Notes: generated by a model not told the origin, from the sequence alone. Counted from the stretch's first letter, positions 1-7,645 are shown. The stretch is DNA of 64,000 nt from Arthrobacter stackebrandtii (GCF_017876675.1 NZ_JAGIOI010000001.1:1364001-1428000); one strand, 5' to 3'. Numbers and translations are program-made.

Positions 1-225
1 GTTCACGGTTGCACCGTCAAACAACGTCCCGGTGAAATCCACGGGGTCCTTGCGGTCGGCGGCGCCGTATTCGCTGACGGAGCCGTCTCCGGCGATGTAG
101 TTCTTGTTGTCGCCGGCATTGGCCTGCTTCGCCAGGGGGTCCTCGCTGGTGCAGGCGGCCAGGGCCACAGTCAGCGCGGCCCCTCCGGCAGCAAAAAGTG
201 CCCTACGGCTCATCAAAGAAGTCAC
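1..225 (-). CDS. TlpA/ResA-like thiol-disulfide lipoprotein, N-terminal part (3' end outside window)
   Basis: Only the N-terminus is present; the gene runs leftward off the window edge. It reads as a lipoprotein: two arginines, a hydrophobic stretch, and a lipobox ending LAAC near residue 25, followed by a polar region. I infer a TlpA/ResA-type redoxin of cytochrome c maturation, because such genes commonly follow a histidine-phosphatase gene in related actinobacteria; the redox motif itself lies outside the window. The GTG at 225 has a GAAAG element 9 bases upstream. The in-frame ATG at 213 is the alternative but has no clear ribosome-binding site. The function is a context-based guess; the lipoprotein signal is directly visible. 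Confidence 0.55.
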   Translation of the reverse strand, partial: MTSLMSRRALFAAGGAALTVALAACTSEDPLAKQANAGDNKNYIAGDGSVSEYGAADRKDPVDFTGTLFDGATVN

Positions 226-321
226 GACGCAATTCTTTCATTTCACGGTTAAGCCATTGCACAGTCGCAGAGGTGGCATTTTGCTCTACAGTACGTCGAA
301 AAGCTGACTGCCAGCTGTGTG

Positions 322-984
322 TCAGGCCCCGGGTGTGGTGGCCGCGCCCGGGAGCAGGACGGCGGCAGGCTCGCTATAGGCCACGTCCACAATGTCCTCG
401 CCGTCGAACGTCAACGACGTCAGCGAGGCGAGGGTGCATTCCCGGTTGCGGGGGTCGTGCCACAGCCGCTTGCCCTCGGCGCTGCGCCGGGTGGCCCAGA
501 TGGGCAGCTGGTGGCTGACCATGACGGCCTGCGCCCCGTCGCCGCCAATTTCGAAGGCTCGACGGCGGGCGTCCCGTGCCGCTTCCAACATGCGTTCCGC
601 CTGAGCCGAGTAGGCCTCGCCCCAGGAAGGGCGCAAGGGGTTGATGAAATAGGGCCAGTGCTTGGGCTTGAGCAATTCTGCCTTGCTCATGACCAGGCCC
701 TCAAAGTGGTTCTCCGCCTCGATGATGCGGGGGTCGGTCACAATTTCCAGGCCCAGAGCCTTGGCCGTGGGCTGGGCGGTTTCCTGCGCGCGGGTGAGAG
801 GCGAGGCAACCAGGTAGACCGGTGCACCGCCGTCGTCCTTCAGCGCGGCAAAGTGCTCCGCCACCATGTCCGCCATGGCGCGCCCGCGCTCGGAAAGGTG
901 GAATTCGGGGAGCCGGCCGTAGAGGACGCCATCGGGGTTGAAAACCTCGCCGTGGCGCAGAAGGTGCACAGTTACTCGGGACAT
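322..984 (-). CDS. histidine phosphatase family protein (phosphoglycerate mutase-like)
   Basis: A 220-residue cytoplasmic protein. The N-terminus carries the family signature LLRHGE, with the phospho-accepting histidine at residue 11 flanked by Arg10 and Gly12. SPLTRAQETA supplies the second arginine region, and VSHQLPIW near residue 155 the second catalytic histidine. These proteins hydrolyse phosphomonoesters through a phosphohistidine intermediate; the substrate cannot be read from sequence. The frame extends upstream, but the ATG at 984 is chosen because the RHG motif then sits at the usual distance from the start, and because the upstream extension runs into the divergent yceI-like promoter. 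The next gene on this strand is the truncated redoxin lipoprotein. Confidence 0.85.
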   Translation of the reverse strand: MSRVTVHLLRHGEVFNPDGVLYGRLPEFHLSERGRAMADMVAEHFAALKDDGGAPVYLVASPLTRAQETAQPTAKALGLEIVTDPRIIEAENHFEGLVMSKAELLKPKHWPYFINPLRPSWGEAYSAQAERMLEAARDARRRAFEIGGDGAQAVMVSHQLPIWATRRSAEGKRLWHDPRNRECTLASLTSLTFDGEDIVDVAYSEPAAVLLPGAATTPGA

Positions 985-1064
985 GTTCCCAAGTTTCTCA
1001 AAGTTGTTGAACAAGGGGTTAATCCGGACCCGCGAAAAGTTTTTTGAACTCCCGGGAATATTAG

Positions 1065-1076
1065 ATGCAAACGCAT
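1065..1076. promoter_or_regulatory. short palindrome upstream of the yceI-like gene
   Basis: ATGC-AAAC-GCAT is a perfect inverted repeat 70 bases before the YceI start, set within a wider imperfect symmetry (TAG...TTA). It could be an operator for a MarR-type regulator, but no such gene is in the window. Weak support. Confidence 0.25.
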
Positions 1077-1146
1077 GCTTATATCCCGTGAAGGGTTGCT
1101 GCACAGGCGATCCTGCAGCTTTGTCACAACTTTCAAGGAGAAGCAC

Positions 1147-1704
1147 ATGTCAGCAACAACCATTGAATCCACCGGCCTCGCACAGGGCACCTGGACCCTC
1201 GACGCCTCACACAGCACCGTGGGCTTCACCGTCCGCCACGCAGGAATCTCCAAGGTCCGCGGCCAGTTCACCGATGTCGCCGGCGAACTGACACTGGGCG
1301 AGACCCTGGCCGACGCCGCCGTGACCGCCACCATCCAGGCTGCCAGCTTCAGCTCGGGCGACGCAGGCCGCGACGGCCACGTCAAGAGTGCCGACTTCTT
1401 CGACGTCGAAACCTTCACCACTCTTTCCTTCGCCTCCTCCGCCGTGACCGGCGACGAGGAAGACTTTGAACTGACCGGAGAACTGACTATCCGCGGCATC
1501 TCCAAGACCGTCACGTTCAAGGGCGAGTTCAACGGCGTGGCAGTTGACCCCTTCGGCGCCACCCGCGCAGGCTTCGAGGCCAAGACGGTCATCAGCCGCA
1601 AGGAATTCGGCCTGACCTGGAACGCAGCACTGGAAGCCGGCGGCGTGCTGGTCTCCGACAAGGTCACCATCACCCTTGACGTTGCCTTTGTGAAGGCCGC
1701 ATAA
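1147..1704 (+). CDS. YceI family protein
   Basis: A 185-residue protein of the YceI/lipocalin-like family. The conserved opening is seen (GTWTLDASHSTVGFTVRHAG), then the central SADFFDVETF...F block and the GE(L/F)TIRG(I)SKTV..KGEF strand typical of the family, which binds polyisoprenoid-type lipids in a beta-barrel. There is no signal peptide, as in many actinobacterial members, so it is probably cytoplasmic. The start is secure: AAGGAG lies 6 bases before the ATG. It is transcribed alone and is followed by a canonical terminator. The physiological role in actinobacteria is not established; links to stress and isoprenoid handling are family-level knowledge only. Confidence 0.88.
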   Translation: MSATTIESTGLAQGTWTLDASHSTVGFTVRHAGISKVRGQFTDVAGELTLGETLADAAVTATIQAASFSSGDAGRDGHVKSADFFDVETFTTLSFASSAVTGDEEDFELTGELTIRGISKTVTFKGEFNGVAVDPFGATRAGFEAKTVISRKEFGLTWNAALEAGGVLVSDKVTITLDVAFVKAA

Positions 1705-1760
1705 CCCAGGCCTGCCCACCCTCCGAACCCGGGCACGGCCCGGGGTTTAAGAGGGCTTTA

Positions 1761-1795
1761 ATGCCGGTCCGCTACCATGGCGGACCGGCATTTTC
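1761..1795 (+). terminator. rho-independent terminator after the YceI gene
   Basis: A 12-bp perfect stem (ATGCCGGTCCGC / GCGGACCGGCAT) with a 7-nt loop runs directly into TTTT. It lies 57 bases after the YceI stop. Confidence 0.8.
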
Positions 1796-1887
1796 GTGTC
1801 CTCGGACGGTGGCCTGCGTCGTTTCTCACAGGACGCTCCCACTACTTTTCGGTGACACGGCACCACTCGACGACTAGGGTTCACACC

Positions 1888-2685
1888 ATGAGCACACCGA
1901 ATGAGACACCACTTCCCGAACAGGGTGCCGGACAGCCGGCCACGCCTCCCCCACCCGGCTTTGGTTCCCAGCCGGATCCGTCCGTGCCAGGCGGGCAGCC
2001 TGCACCGCCCCCGGGCTACCAGCAGCCGGCCCCACAGGCGGGCTACCAGCAGCCTGTCCCCCCGCCCTACCAGGGGCAGCCCTACCCGGGCCAGCCGTAC
2101 CAGCAGCCGGGGTACCAGCAACAGCCGCCGCCTCCCTACCAGGGCCAGCAGCCGCCGTCGTACCCGGGGCAGCCCGGCTACCAGCAGCAGCCCCCGTACC
2201 AGCAGCAGCCGGCCGGCGACTTCTCCGTGGGGATGCCGAAGGACATGCCCAAGTCGTTCCAGGACGTCATGCCGGCCGGCGGGCTGGGCGGGCTCTTCCG
2301 CACCGACGGGCTGCCGCAGCTGCTGAAGGTTTCCTACTTCCTGTGGCTGGCGACTGCCGCACTGTGGCTCTTCTTCACATTCTTCGGCTTCATCGGCTCG
2401 CTGTTCATGCTGGGCTCGCGCTACTGGCGGGGCGATGCCGTCATGGGCATCATCACCTCGATCATTGCCGCGGCGCTGATTGCCGCAGTTGTTGTGTGCG
2501 CCATGAAGCTCAAGGAAGGCAAGCAGTGGGCGCGGATGGCGTTGTCGGCCATTGTGCTGATCGGCTTTGTGCTGATGGCACTGGGCTCCAACGGCGGCAG
2601 CCTGCTCGGCGTGGCGGCCGCGGTGCTGATGTGGCTGCCCGAGTCCACGGCGTGGCTCAACGCCCGGGCCAAGGGCCAGGCCTGA
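1888..2685 (+). CDS. proline/glutamine/tyrosine-rich N-terminal domain with C-terminal membrane segments
   Basis: A 265-residue protein of unknown function. Residues 1 to about 110 are low complexity, built of repeats such as GYQQP, PPPYQGQ and YPGQP. After a short linker (MPKDMPKSFQDVMPAGG) come about four hydrophobic segments, with a positively charged KLKEGKQWAR loop between the second and third pairs. The design resembles actinobacterial membrane proteins with a disordered cytoplasmic Pro-rich head. The ATG at 1888 gives an MSTP start shared with the next gene. That gene (2877) has the same Pro-rich head and membrane bundle, so the two look like diverged tandem paralogues. No catalytic motif is visible. 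Confidence 0.75.
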   Translation: MSTPNETPLPEQGAGQPATPPPPGFGSQPDPSVPGGQPAPPPGYQQPAPQAGYQQPVPPPYQGQPYPGQPYQQPGYQQQPPPPYQGQQPPSYPGQPGYQQQPPYQQQPAGDFSVGMPKDMPKSFQDVMPAGGLGGLFRTDGLPQLLKVSYFLWLATAALWLFFTFFGFIGSLFMLGSRYWRGDAVMGIITSIIAAALIAAVVVCAMKLKEGKQWARMALSAIVLIGFVLMALGSNGGSLLGVAAAVLMWLPESTAWLNARAKGQA

Positions 2686-2876
2686 CGGACCGCTGGCTGT
2701 CCCGGCCGGCTGCCCGAACATGTTGCATGGTCGGGTAGTTGGCGCGGGCGGGGTCGCGTAGGGTTTATAGCAAACCCGACGCGGCCCCTTCCCTTTTTAA
2801 TGCAGCCGCCGACGGCACAGCAGCCCGGGCGGAGCAGCCGCCGGGACCACGGCACGCAAGTGAAAGAGCAGCCATC

Positions 2877-3575
2877 ATGAGCACCCCCGGCGAACAGCCC
2901 CAAGAGCGCCCCGCTTCCCGCCCCGGAAGCTATGGCGAGATTGCCCCCGGCGTCCCCCGGTATGGCCAGTACGCCCCGGAAGGCTGGCAGCCGCCGCAGC
3001 CGGAGACCCGCGACGCGTCGGGACAGCTGCCCCCGGCCGCCTCCTACCCCGGCTTCAAGGGCGCCCCGCAGGGACCCGACGGCGGCCTGCCGGGTCCGGC
3101 GGACCAGCACTTGGCCCCGCCGTCCAAGGTGCTGCTGGCATCGCGGCTGATCCTGGCCGCCGGCATCATGCAGGCGGTCTCCGTGGTGGCGCTGCTGGTG
3201 GTGCTGTTTGTTCCGACCATCAAGGCCTCTGTCGTTGACGTGCTGCGCAGCGCCTTCGCGTCCAGCCCCGAGCTGGCAGCCATGTATTCCGACCCCACCA
3301 TGATGGACACCGTCCTGTTCCTGGCGTTTGTCCTGAGCATCGCCATGACGGCCTGCTACTTCTGGATCTCACGGAATGTGCGCAAGGGGGCCGGCTGGGC
3401 CCGCACCACCTCGCTGGTCCTGGCGGCAATTTCCCTGCTGTTCCTGATCCCGCCCAATCCCGTGACCGTCGTCCAGGTGCTGCTGGGGATCATTGCGGTG
3501 TACCTGATGTTCCAGGCCCCGGCCGCGGAATTCTTCCGCGCCCGCAAGGACGCCCGGGACGCGCTGAAGCGCTGA
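2877..3575 (+). CDS. small membrane protein with proline-rich N-terminus
   Basis: A 232-residue protein of unknown function. The first 80 or so residues are Pro/Gly/Gln-rich (MSTPGEQPQERP...), followed by a membrane segment near 85-110 (VLLASRLILAAGIMQAVSVV). A soluble loop of about 40 residues precedes three further hydrophobic segments, and the tail is charged (RARKDARDALKR). An ISRNVRKGAGWARTTS loop mirrors the KEGKQWAR loop of the upstream protein, supporting common ancestry. GAAAGAG upstream of the ATG is a weak ribosome-binding site. A gap of about 190 bases separates the two genes, so separate promoters are possible. Confidence 0.72.
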   Translation: MSTPGEQPQERPASRPGSYGEIAPGVPRYGQYAPEGWQPPQPETRDASGQLPPAASYPGFKGAPQGPDGGLPGPADQHLAPPSKVLLASRLILAAGIMQAVSVVALLVVLFVPTIKASVVDVLRSAFASSPELAAMYSDPTMMDTVLFLAFVLSIAMTACYFWISRNVRKGAGWARTTSLVLAAISLLFLIPPNPVTVVQVLLGIIAVYLMFQAPAAEFFRARKDARDALKR

Positions 3576-3618
3576 CGCGCTGACGCCCGCGCGGGGGGCC
3601 ACTGCCTTCAGGTGCCGC

Positions 3619-4317
3619 CTACGCGCCCGGGCGGTCCCGCTCCAGGCCCGGCTCCTGCAGCCGCTGCGCGTGGTAGGCCAGGATCTGCAGCTCAGTGGCC
3701 ATGTCTACCTTGCGCAAGTTGACGTGCTCCGGCACGCTCAGGGCCACGGGGGCAAAGCTGAGGATGCTGTGCACGCCGGCTTCGACCACGCGGTCGCACA
3801 CTGACTGGGCCACCTGGGCCGGCAGTGCCAGCACCACCATGTTGGCGCGTGTGGATTCCAGCACGGACTCCAGGTTGGCCACGTCGCTGACGCGCAGCCA
3901 GCCGATCTCCGTGCCAATAACCATCTGGTCGGCGTCGAGCAGGGCCACCACGTCAAAGCCGCGGGATTCAAATCCGGCGTAGCGGGCCAGGGCTCGGCCC
4001 AGGTTTCCGGCACCGACAATGGCAACCCGCCATTCGTGGGTGAGGCCGAGGGCCTGCGCAATCTGCCGGCTCAGGTTGGCCACGTCGTAGCCCACGCCGC
4101 GGGTGCCGTAGGAGCCAAGGTGGGAGAGGTCCTTGCGGACGTTGGCGGATCCCACGCCGGCAGATTCGGCCAGGGCGTCCGAGGAGACGTTTTCCACGCC
4201 GTCGGCCAGCAGCGCGTTGAGCGTGCGCAGGTACAGGGTCAGGCGCGACACGGTGGCAGGCGGCAGCTGCCTGGCCTGGCCGGCTGGCCGGTCTTCCGGG
4301 GTCTGCGCTGGGATCAC
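3619..4317 (-). CDS. rex: redox-sensing transcriptional repressor Rex
   Basis: A 232-residue Rex protein, which represses respiratory and fermentative genes when bound by NAD+ and releases DNA on binding NADH. The N-terminal winged helix covers about residues 12-80 (TVSRLTLYLRTLNALL; SANVRKDLSHLG). The Rossmann domain begins with VAIVGAGNLGRAL at about 100-110 and has an acidic residue at the end of beta-2 (LLDAD). The C-terminal helix (ATELQILAYHAQRL) is the domain-swapped helix of the dimer. I choose the GTG at 4317 over the TTG at 4332 because GGAG lies 7 bases before it. No textbook TTGTGAnnnnnnTCACAA operator was found just upstream. Confidence 0.93.
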   Translation of the reverse strand: MIPAQTPEDRPAGQARQLPPATVSRLTLYLRTLNALLADGVENVSSDALAESAGVGSANVRKDLSHLGSYGTRGVGYDVANLSRQIAQALGLTHEWRVAIVGAGNLGRALARYAGFESRGFDVVALLDADQMVIGTEIGWLRVSDVANLESVLESTRANMVVLALPAQVAQSVCDRVVEAGVHSILSFAPVALSVPEHVNLRKVDMATELQILAYHAQRLQEPGLERDRPGA

Positions 4318-4435
4318 GGTGTCACTCCACAATTGAAAATGTCAGGCCCAAGCCACTGCCGCACTTCGCAGCGCAGGCAGCATGGAAGCCTGATTCAACT
4401 GTAGGACCTGCCCCGCCCCCTGCCAAAAGCTGCGG

Positions 4436-4711
4436 TTATCCCCCGGTCATGGCGCGACGCAGAACGCTCTCGAGCCGAACAGGATCGATGTGCCAGAAGT
4501 CGCGCTGCACGCCGTCGACCAGGACCACCGGGATTTCCTCGCCGAACCGCGCGGTCAGCTCCGCGTCGCCGTCGATTTTCTTCTCTGTCCACGGCAGCCC
4601 GAGGTCCCCGGCCACCTTGCCCACCGCGGTGCGGGCGTCGTCGCACAGGTGGCAGCTGGTCTTGGTGATCAATTCCAGCACGGGAACGGTGGCATTGGCA
4701 GAGGTGTCCAT
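4436..4711 (-). CDS. glutaredoxin-like (DUF836) thioredoxin-fold protein
   Basis: A 91-residue single-domain protein. The CHLC motif at residues 20-23 forms the CxxC redox centre at the end of the first strand. A cis-proline-type IPVVLVDG segment follows near residue 61, as in glutaredoxins. It probably acts as a cytoplasmic dithiol reductant. The ATG at 4711 fits the domain; the long open frame extending leftward of it is antisense to the next gene. It lies upstream of rex on the same strand but about 120 bases away, and is divergent from the HAD phosphatase gene at 4820. The exact partner is unknown. Confidence 0.82.
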   Translation of the reverse strand: MDTSANATVPVLELITKTSCHLCDDARTAVGKVAGDLGLPWTEKKIDGDAELTARFGEEIPVVLVDGVQRDFWHIDPVRLESVLRRAMTGG

Positions 4712-4819
4712 GCCTACAACCGTACTCAATGCCGGTGGGCCCCGGCACCCGGGTGAAACTTTGCCCACAGTTAATCCCGCGGGCAGGCGGACGCATGAAG
4801 GATTGACTAGACTCGTTCC

Positions 4820-5632
4820 ATGCCCGACGTGATCATCAACAGTGCCGAGGCCGCCTCGACCGTTGCACCGCGTCAGGGCGAGGCCGCTTTCTTTGACGTG
4901 GACAACACCATGATGAAGGGCGCCAGCCTGTTCCACGTGGCCCGGAAAATGTACCAGAAACGCGCCTTCACGCTGCGTGACGCCGCGGGTTTCGCCTGGA
5001 AGCAGGCCAAGTTCATCCTGCGCGGCGAGAACATGTCGGACGTGCACTCCGTGCAGGACTCCGCCCAAAAACTGGCCGCCGGCATCACCGCCGAGTTTGT
5101 CCACCAGCTCGGCGAGGAAGTCTACGACGAGATGATCGTCTCCAAGATCTGGCCAGGCACGCGCGCCCTCGCCGAGGAGCACCTGAAGTCCGGCCGGCAG
5201 GTGTGGCTGGTGACGGCGACGCCGGTGGAGGTGGCCTCCGTCATTGCCGAGCGCCTGAACCTGACGGGCGCCCTGGGCACCGTGGCGGAGATTGAGGACG
5301 GCGTCTACACGGGCCGCATCGTCGGCGAGATCCTGCACGGGCCCGCCAAGGGGCACGCGGTCCGTAAACTTGCCGAGGCTGAGGGCCTGGACCTGGCCGT
5401 GTGCTGGGCGTACAGCGACTCCTACAACGACATCCCGCTGCTCACCGCCGTGGGCAACCCCGTGGCCATCAACCCCGACGCCAAGCTGCGCAGGCACGCA
5501 CGCGAGAACAACTGGCCCATCTACGACTACCGCTCGGGCCGCCGCGCCGCCACCCTGGGGCTCAAGGCCGCCACGGGTGCCGGCGTGGTGTATGGGCTCT
5601 GGAAGGGCATCGCCATGGTGCGCAAGCGCTGA
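4820..5632 (+). CDS. HAD-IB family phosphatase (SerB-like)
   Basis: A 270-residue HAD hydrolase of subfamily IB. Motif I is FFDVDNT with nucleophile Asp26 and acid/base Asp28. Motif II is VTATP (about 131-135), Lys177 serves motif III, and motif IV is YSDSYND with Asp200 and Asp204. The region between motifs I and II holds the helical cap expected for type IB enzymes. The C-terminus has a glycine/alanine-rich hydrophobic stretch (AATGAGVVYGLWKG) that may touch the membrane. Relatives include phosphoserine phosphatase and actinobacterial lipid-phosphate phosphatases; the substrate is undecided. There is no good ribosome-binding site, so the message may be leaderless or nearly so. Confidence 0.85.
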   Translation: MPDVIINSAEAASTVAPRQGEAAFFDVDNTMMKGASLFHVARKMYQKRAFTLRDAAGFAWKQAKFILRGENMSDVHSVQDSAQKLAAGITAEFVHQLGEEVYDEMIVSKIWPGTRALAEEHLKSGRQVWLVTATPVEVASVIAERLNLTGALGTVAEIEDGVYTGRIVGEILHGPAKGHAVRKLAEAEGLDLAVCWAYSDSYNDIPLLTAVGNPVAINPDAKLRRHARENNWPIYDYRSGRRAATLGLKAATGAGVVYGLWKGIAMVRKR

Positions 5633-5672
5633 CCGCAGCGCAGGGCACCGGGGAGGGTCCGCCGTCGGGCAT

Positions 5673-5705
5673 AAAAAACACCCGCCCACCAAAGGTGAAC
5701 GGGCG
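5673..5705 (-). terminator. rho-independent terminator of the small ribosomal protein gene
   Basis: On the minus strand, a 12-bp stem (CGCCCGTTCACC / GGTGGGCGGGTG, with G-U pairs) and TTT loop are followed by six Ts. It lies 36 bases after the stop of the 32-residue gene. Confidence 0.85.
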
Positions 5706-5740
5706 CTCTTCGAAGAATAACTTCAAGAAGAAAAGAAGAT

Positions 5741-5839
5741 TTACTTCTTGTTGCGACGCTGGTGACGCGTCTTGCGAAGCTGCTTGCGGTGCTTCTTCTT
5801 GGACATCCGCTTGCGGCGCTTCTTAACTACTGAACCCAT
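5741..5839 (-). CDS. 30S ribosomal protein bS22-like (AURKAIP1/COX24 domain) small basic protein
   Basis: A 32-residue, extremely basic protein beginning MGSVVKKRRKRMSKKKHRK and ending RRNKK. This matches the short actinobacterial AURKAIP1/COX24-domain protein described as an extra small-subunit ribosomal protein in mycobacteria (bS22). The start is supported by GAGGAAC 5 bases upstream and the end by a strong terminator. It follows a bldC-like gene at a distance of 114 bases, the same neighbourhood as in Mycobacterium. It is shorter than most automatic gene-calling cut-offs and easily missed. Confidence 0.9.
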   Translation of the reverse strand: MGSVVKKRRKRMSKKKHRKQLRKTRHQRRNKK

Positions 5840-5953
5840 GAAAGTTCCTCACAAACTGCATAGAACAACCTCGGTTGAGGCCGTAAACGATTAGGTCGAC
5901 CGATCTCAGGAATCGGTCAAAGCCGAAAATGGATCTTTCCTAGGGTACCGCCT

Positions 5954-6190
5954 TTACCCTGTATGCGCCGAACCGGAGGTTCCATGCGTCCCTGTGCCAT
6001 CCACCACGGCCCCGCGCAGATAGCTCTCGACGGCGTTGGCCGGGACGCGGTAGGACCGCCCGAACCGGACGGCCGGCAGTTCCCCGGCATGCACCATGCG
6101 GTAGACGGTCATCTTGGACACGCGCATGAGCTCGGCGACTTCCTGCACGGTCAGGAAATTAACGTTGGAGAATTCTTGCTCCTGGGTCAT
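5954..6190 (-). CDS. BldC-like excisionase-family helix-turn-helix protein
   Basis: A 78-residue DNA-binding protein of the MerR/excisionase superfamily. Residues 10-58 form the winged helix: FLTVQEVAELMRVSKMTVYRMVH then GELPAVRFGRSYRVPANAVESYL. The tail is Gly/Ser/Thr-rich. It closely resembles Streptomyces BldC, which binds DNA in head-to-tail multimers and controls development; in non-sporulating relatives its role is less clear. The ATG at 6190 has GAGGAC 4 bases upstream, so the longer in-frame extension is not needed. It is probably cotranscribed with the small ribosomal protein gene downstream. Confidence 0.9.
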   Translation of the reverse strand: MTQEQEFSNVNFLTVQEVAELMRVSKMTVYRMVHAGELPAVRFGRSYRVPANAVESYLRGAVVDGTGTHGTSGSAHTG

Positions 6191-6299
6191 GGCTGTCCTC
6201 GATGTTCGATTCACTCGGGAAGGGCCGGCCTCGGCGCGCGGCACCCTCTGCTCCTAAGGATACTGTAGGGGCAGAAGGTGCCCATGTGAAAGTTGTTCT

Positions 6300-7445
6300 C
6301 TAGTGTGACGCGGTCCGGCGGGCGCGCGAGCTGCGGGCCAGGTTGGCCAGCACATCAGCCGTGACGTCCCAGTCCATGCAGGCGTCCGTGACGGACTGGC
6401 CGTACACCAGTGCTGCCTGGCCGGCGGCGACCTGGTCCACGTCCAGGTTCTGGGCGCCGCCCACCAGGAAGCTTTCCAGCATCACGCCGGCGATGGTGTG
6501 TGCAGAGGCGTCGCCGGCTTCGAGCTGCGCGCCGATTTCCAGGGCGACCTCGGCCTGGCGGTGGTGGCTCTTGCCGGAGTTCGCGTGGCTGGCGTCCACG
6601 ATCAGGCGAGGGTTGACACTGCCGGCGGCGGCCTTCGCGGAGGCGTCCGCGACGTCGGCGGCCCTGTAGTTCGGGCCCTTGCGGCCACCGCGCAGGATCA
6701 CGTGGGTGTCCTGGTTTCCGGCCGTGGCAACCAGCGAGGCGCGGCCTTCGCCGTCAATCCCGAGGAACGACTGCGGTGCACTCGCGGCGTTGCAGGCGTC
6801 GAGCGCCACCTGGAGGTCCCCGTCGGTGCCGTTCTTGAAGCCGATCGGCATCGACAGGCCGGAGCTGAGCTGGCGGTGGATCTGGCTTTCCGTGGTGCGG
6901 GCCCCGATGGCGCCCCAGGAGATCAGGTCGGCCGTGTACTGGGGGCTGATCGGCTCCAGGAATTCGGTGCCGGTGGGCATGCCGAGCTGGGACACCGCCA
7001 GCAGGAACTGCCGCGCCATTTCCAGGCCCTTGGCAACGTCGTGGCTGCCGTCGAGGTTGGGGTCGTTGATCAGGCCCTTCCAGCCCACCGTGGTGCGCGG
7101 CTTTTCGAAGTATGCCCGCATGACAATGAGCAGGTCCTCCTCGTGCGCCTTGGCGGTTTCGGCCAGCCGTCGGGCGTACTCCAGCCCGGCTTCGGGATCG
7201 TGGATGGAGCACGGCCCCACCACCACCAGGAGCCTGTCGTCGAGGCCGTCCATGATGGCACGGACCTGGTCGCGGCCGCGTTCGACGACGTTGCTGCTCG
7301 TTGCGTCCAGCGGCAGCTTTTGCGCCAGCTGGGCAGGTGACGGGAGCTCGGTGAACTGGCTGATGCGCAGGTTGGCCGTGGGCTTTGCGTGTGCCGCGGC
7401 GGTGTTTTCGGTGGCTGCGTTGTCGACGGCTGCTGTGATGCTCAT
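6300..7445 (-). CDS. aroG: 3-deoxy-7-phosphoheptulonate (DAHP) synthase, class I
   Basis: A 381-residue enzyme condensing phosphoenolpyruvate with erythrose 4-phosphate, the first step of the shikimate pathway. Class I signatures are present: VVVGPCSIHDP, RAYFEKPRTTVGWKG, GTEFLEP, GFKNGTDG, HVILRGG and DASHANSGK, which provide the metal and substrate ligands. The N-terminal 30 residues are Ala/Thr-rich and variable. The ATG at 7445 has AAAGGAA upstream. The 120-base leader contains an aromatic leader peptide (7565-7624) and strong hairpins, so the gene is probably controlled by translation-coupled attenuation in response to aromatic amino acids. The symbol could equally be aroF; the paralogue type is not decided. 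Confidence 0.95.
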   Translation of the reverse strand: MSITAAVDNAATENTAAAHAKPTANLRISQFTELPSPAQLAQKLPLDATSSNVVERGRDQVRAIMDGLDDRLLVVVGPCSIHDPEAGLEYARRLAETAKAHEEDLLIVMRAYFEKPRTTVGWKGLINDPNLDGSHDVAKGLEMARQFLLAVSQLGMPTGTEFLEPISPQYTADLISWGAIGARTTESQIHRQLSSGLSMPIGFKNGTDGDLQVALDACNAASAPQSFLGIDGEGRASLVATAGNQDTHVILRGGRKGPNYRAADVADASAKAAAGSVNPRLIVDASHANSGKSHHRQAEVALEIGAQLEAGDASAHTIAGVMLESFLVGGAQNLDVDQVAAGQAALVYGQSVTDACMDWDVTADVLANLARSSRARRTASH

Positions 7446-7509
7446 GGAGAATTTTCCTTTGGTGGGGTGGCAGCGAGCCCCTTGTCAGAAACCCGCCGGA
7501 AATGGCGAA

Positions 7510-7534
7510 GGACAGAGAAAGAATTTCTCTGTCC
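7510..7534 (-). terminator. attenuator-type hairpin in the DAHP synthase leader
   Basis: An 11-bp perfect stem (GGACAGAGAAA / TTTCTCTGTCC) with a 3-base loop, 64 bases before the DAHP synthase start and 30 bases after the leader-peptide stop. On the minus strand it is followed by only a short T-poor tail (TTCGCCATTT), so it is either a weak terminator or a switch hairpin. Confidence 0.55.
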
Positions 7535-7535
7535 T

Positions 7536-7595
7536 GTTGGCTCTGAAGGAAAGTTGGATGCGTGTCAGTTAGACGCGGGCCCCTCCAGAGCCAAC
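7536..7595 (-). promoter_or_regulatory. long-range leader stem overlapping the leader peptide
   Basis: CAGAGCCAAC and its exact complement GTTGGCTCTG (7536-7545 and 7586-7595 in plus coordinates) bracket the end of the leader peptide. The upstream arm covers codons 10-13 just after the aromatic run, so a ribosome stalled there would mask it and change downstream folding. It is the expected layout of a peptide-coupled attenuator. Confidence 0.55.
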
Positions 7596-7624
7596 GAAAA
7601 ATACGCATACCAACGGTTTGTCAT
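7565..7624 (-). CDS. aromatic leader peptide of DAHP synthase (AroR-type attenuator)
   Basis: A 19-codon frame reading MTNRWYAYFSLALEGPASN then TGA. Trp, Tyr, Tyr and Phe fall within five consecutive codons (positions 5-9), far above chance and typical of transcription- or translation-attenuation leaders. GAGG sits just upstream of the ATG. A possible promoter (TTGCTC, 18-base spacer, TATGGT) lies at the end of the upstream esterase gene, so the transcript would begin almost at the start codon. Corynebacterium has a functionally similar Phe-sensing leader (aroR) before its DAHP synthase. Not experimentally shown here, but codon content, position and flanking hairpins agree. Confidence 0.75.
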   Translation of the reverse strand: MTNRWYAYFSLALEGPASN

Positions 7625-7645
7625 GCCCTCACCATATGCCCGGAC

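Noticed and set aside
4318-4435. Rex autoregulatory operator
   Set aside because: TTGTGGAGTGACAC near 4318-4331 looks partly like a Rex site, but it lacks the TCACAA half and overlaps the ribosome-binding site; not claimed.
4712-5692. Upstream extension of the glutaredoxin-like frame
   Set aside because: The extension is antisense to the HAD phosphatase gene and has no domain; the ATG at 4711 gives a complete 91-residue protein.
7446-7640. T-box or TRAP-type element before DAHP synthase
   Set aside because: No T-box consensus or spaced GAG/UAG repeats were seen; the leader peptide explains the region better.
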